Positions 37,739 to 37,766 of a stretch of 37,766 bases of DNA are shown in pieces; within the stretch, counting starts at the first letter, position 1, and each line of letters opens with the position of its first letter. The notes under the pieces are model-generated. The model worked only from the letters and a program-made list of their open reading frames with translations, did not search any database and was not told the origin of the DNA. A program made the position numbers and the translations under genes. The stretch covers positions 1-37,766 of IMG/VR virus record IMGVR_UViG_3300009124_000039; one strand, written 5' to 3'. The stretch comes from a virus.

Positions 37739-37766
37739 GTTAACACCTGTTTACGGGGTACGGGGG

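Noticed and set aside
37728-37750. TGTTAACA block just before terL, resembling the shared promoter -10
   Set aside because: No matching -35 is found 17 bp upstream, and it overlaps the start codon, so it cannot drive terL.

Overview
The window is most of the genome of a lytic, short-tailed (podovirus-like) tailed phage, about 37.7 kb, from a sequencing assembly. Bases 1-31 match a Nextera/Tn5 library adapter, so the left end is artificial. Evidence for a phage: a P22/Sf6-type large terminase, an Sf6-like small terminase, a P22-like portal, a scaffold, a DUF5309/SU10-type capsid protein, a P22 gp10-like tail protein, several receptor-binding proteins, and a complete lysis cassette. I see no integrase, repressor, att site, tRNA, DNA polymerase or RNA polymerase, so replication and transcription probably lean on the host. 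The host cannot be read from the sequence. Roughly balanced GC and many small proteins of kinds I associate with marine phages suggest a proteobacterial, possibly marine alphaproteobacterial, host (weak inference).

Layout. (1) 307-7471, minus strand: a tightly overlapping replication/recombination operon. It starts at a ribbon-helix-helix regulator and runs through RuvC, a RecE/PD-(D/E)XK-type exonuclease, an SSB-like protein, a 730-aa Toprim+RepA primase-helicase, a chain of small unknown genes, a second nuclease-like protein, a DUF6378 protein and the small terminase. If the genome is circular or circularly permuted, this operon continues across the contig ends into the large terminase (36314-37738, minus). 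(2) 7569-9782, plus strand: lysis cassette (small membrane proteins, holin, T7-type amidase with a membrane tail, overlapping Rz/Rz1 spanins). (3) 9919-11557, minus: an accessory operon with an HNH nuclease, an HTH protein, two 31-codon genes and an OB-like protein. (4) 11769-11951, plus: one small gene with its own promoter. (5) 11948-33730, minus: the virion operon, from a basic small protein through portal, scaffold, capsid, connector, tail fibres, gp10-like protein and internal (ejection) proteins. (6) 33949-35435, plus: cysteine-peptidase-like, small and ParB-like genes ending at a strong terminator, followed by an HNH nuclease (35619-36317) that converges on the terminase.

Regulation visible in the sequence: three minus-strand operons start at near-identical host-type promoters (TTGCAC, TTGCAT or TTGATT, 17-bp spacer, TGT-TAACAA extended -10). 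The virion promoter overlaps a face-to-face plus-strand promoter. Factor-independent terminators lie after the virion operon, after the accessory HTH gene and after the ParB-like gene. A 156-bp gap at 1757-1912 carries about nine copies of a CCTCAGT-like motif arranged as hairpins. Five genes shorter than 60 codons were found by following start/stop overlaps, plus one further 52-codon plus-strand gene.

All functional calls come from reading motifs by eye; no database search was run.
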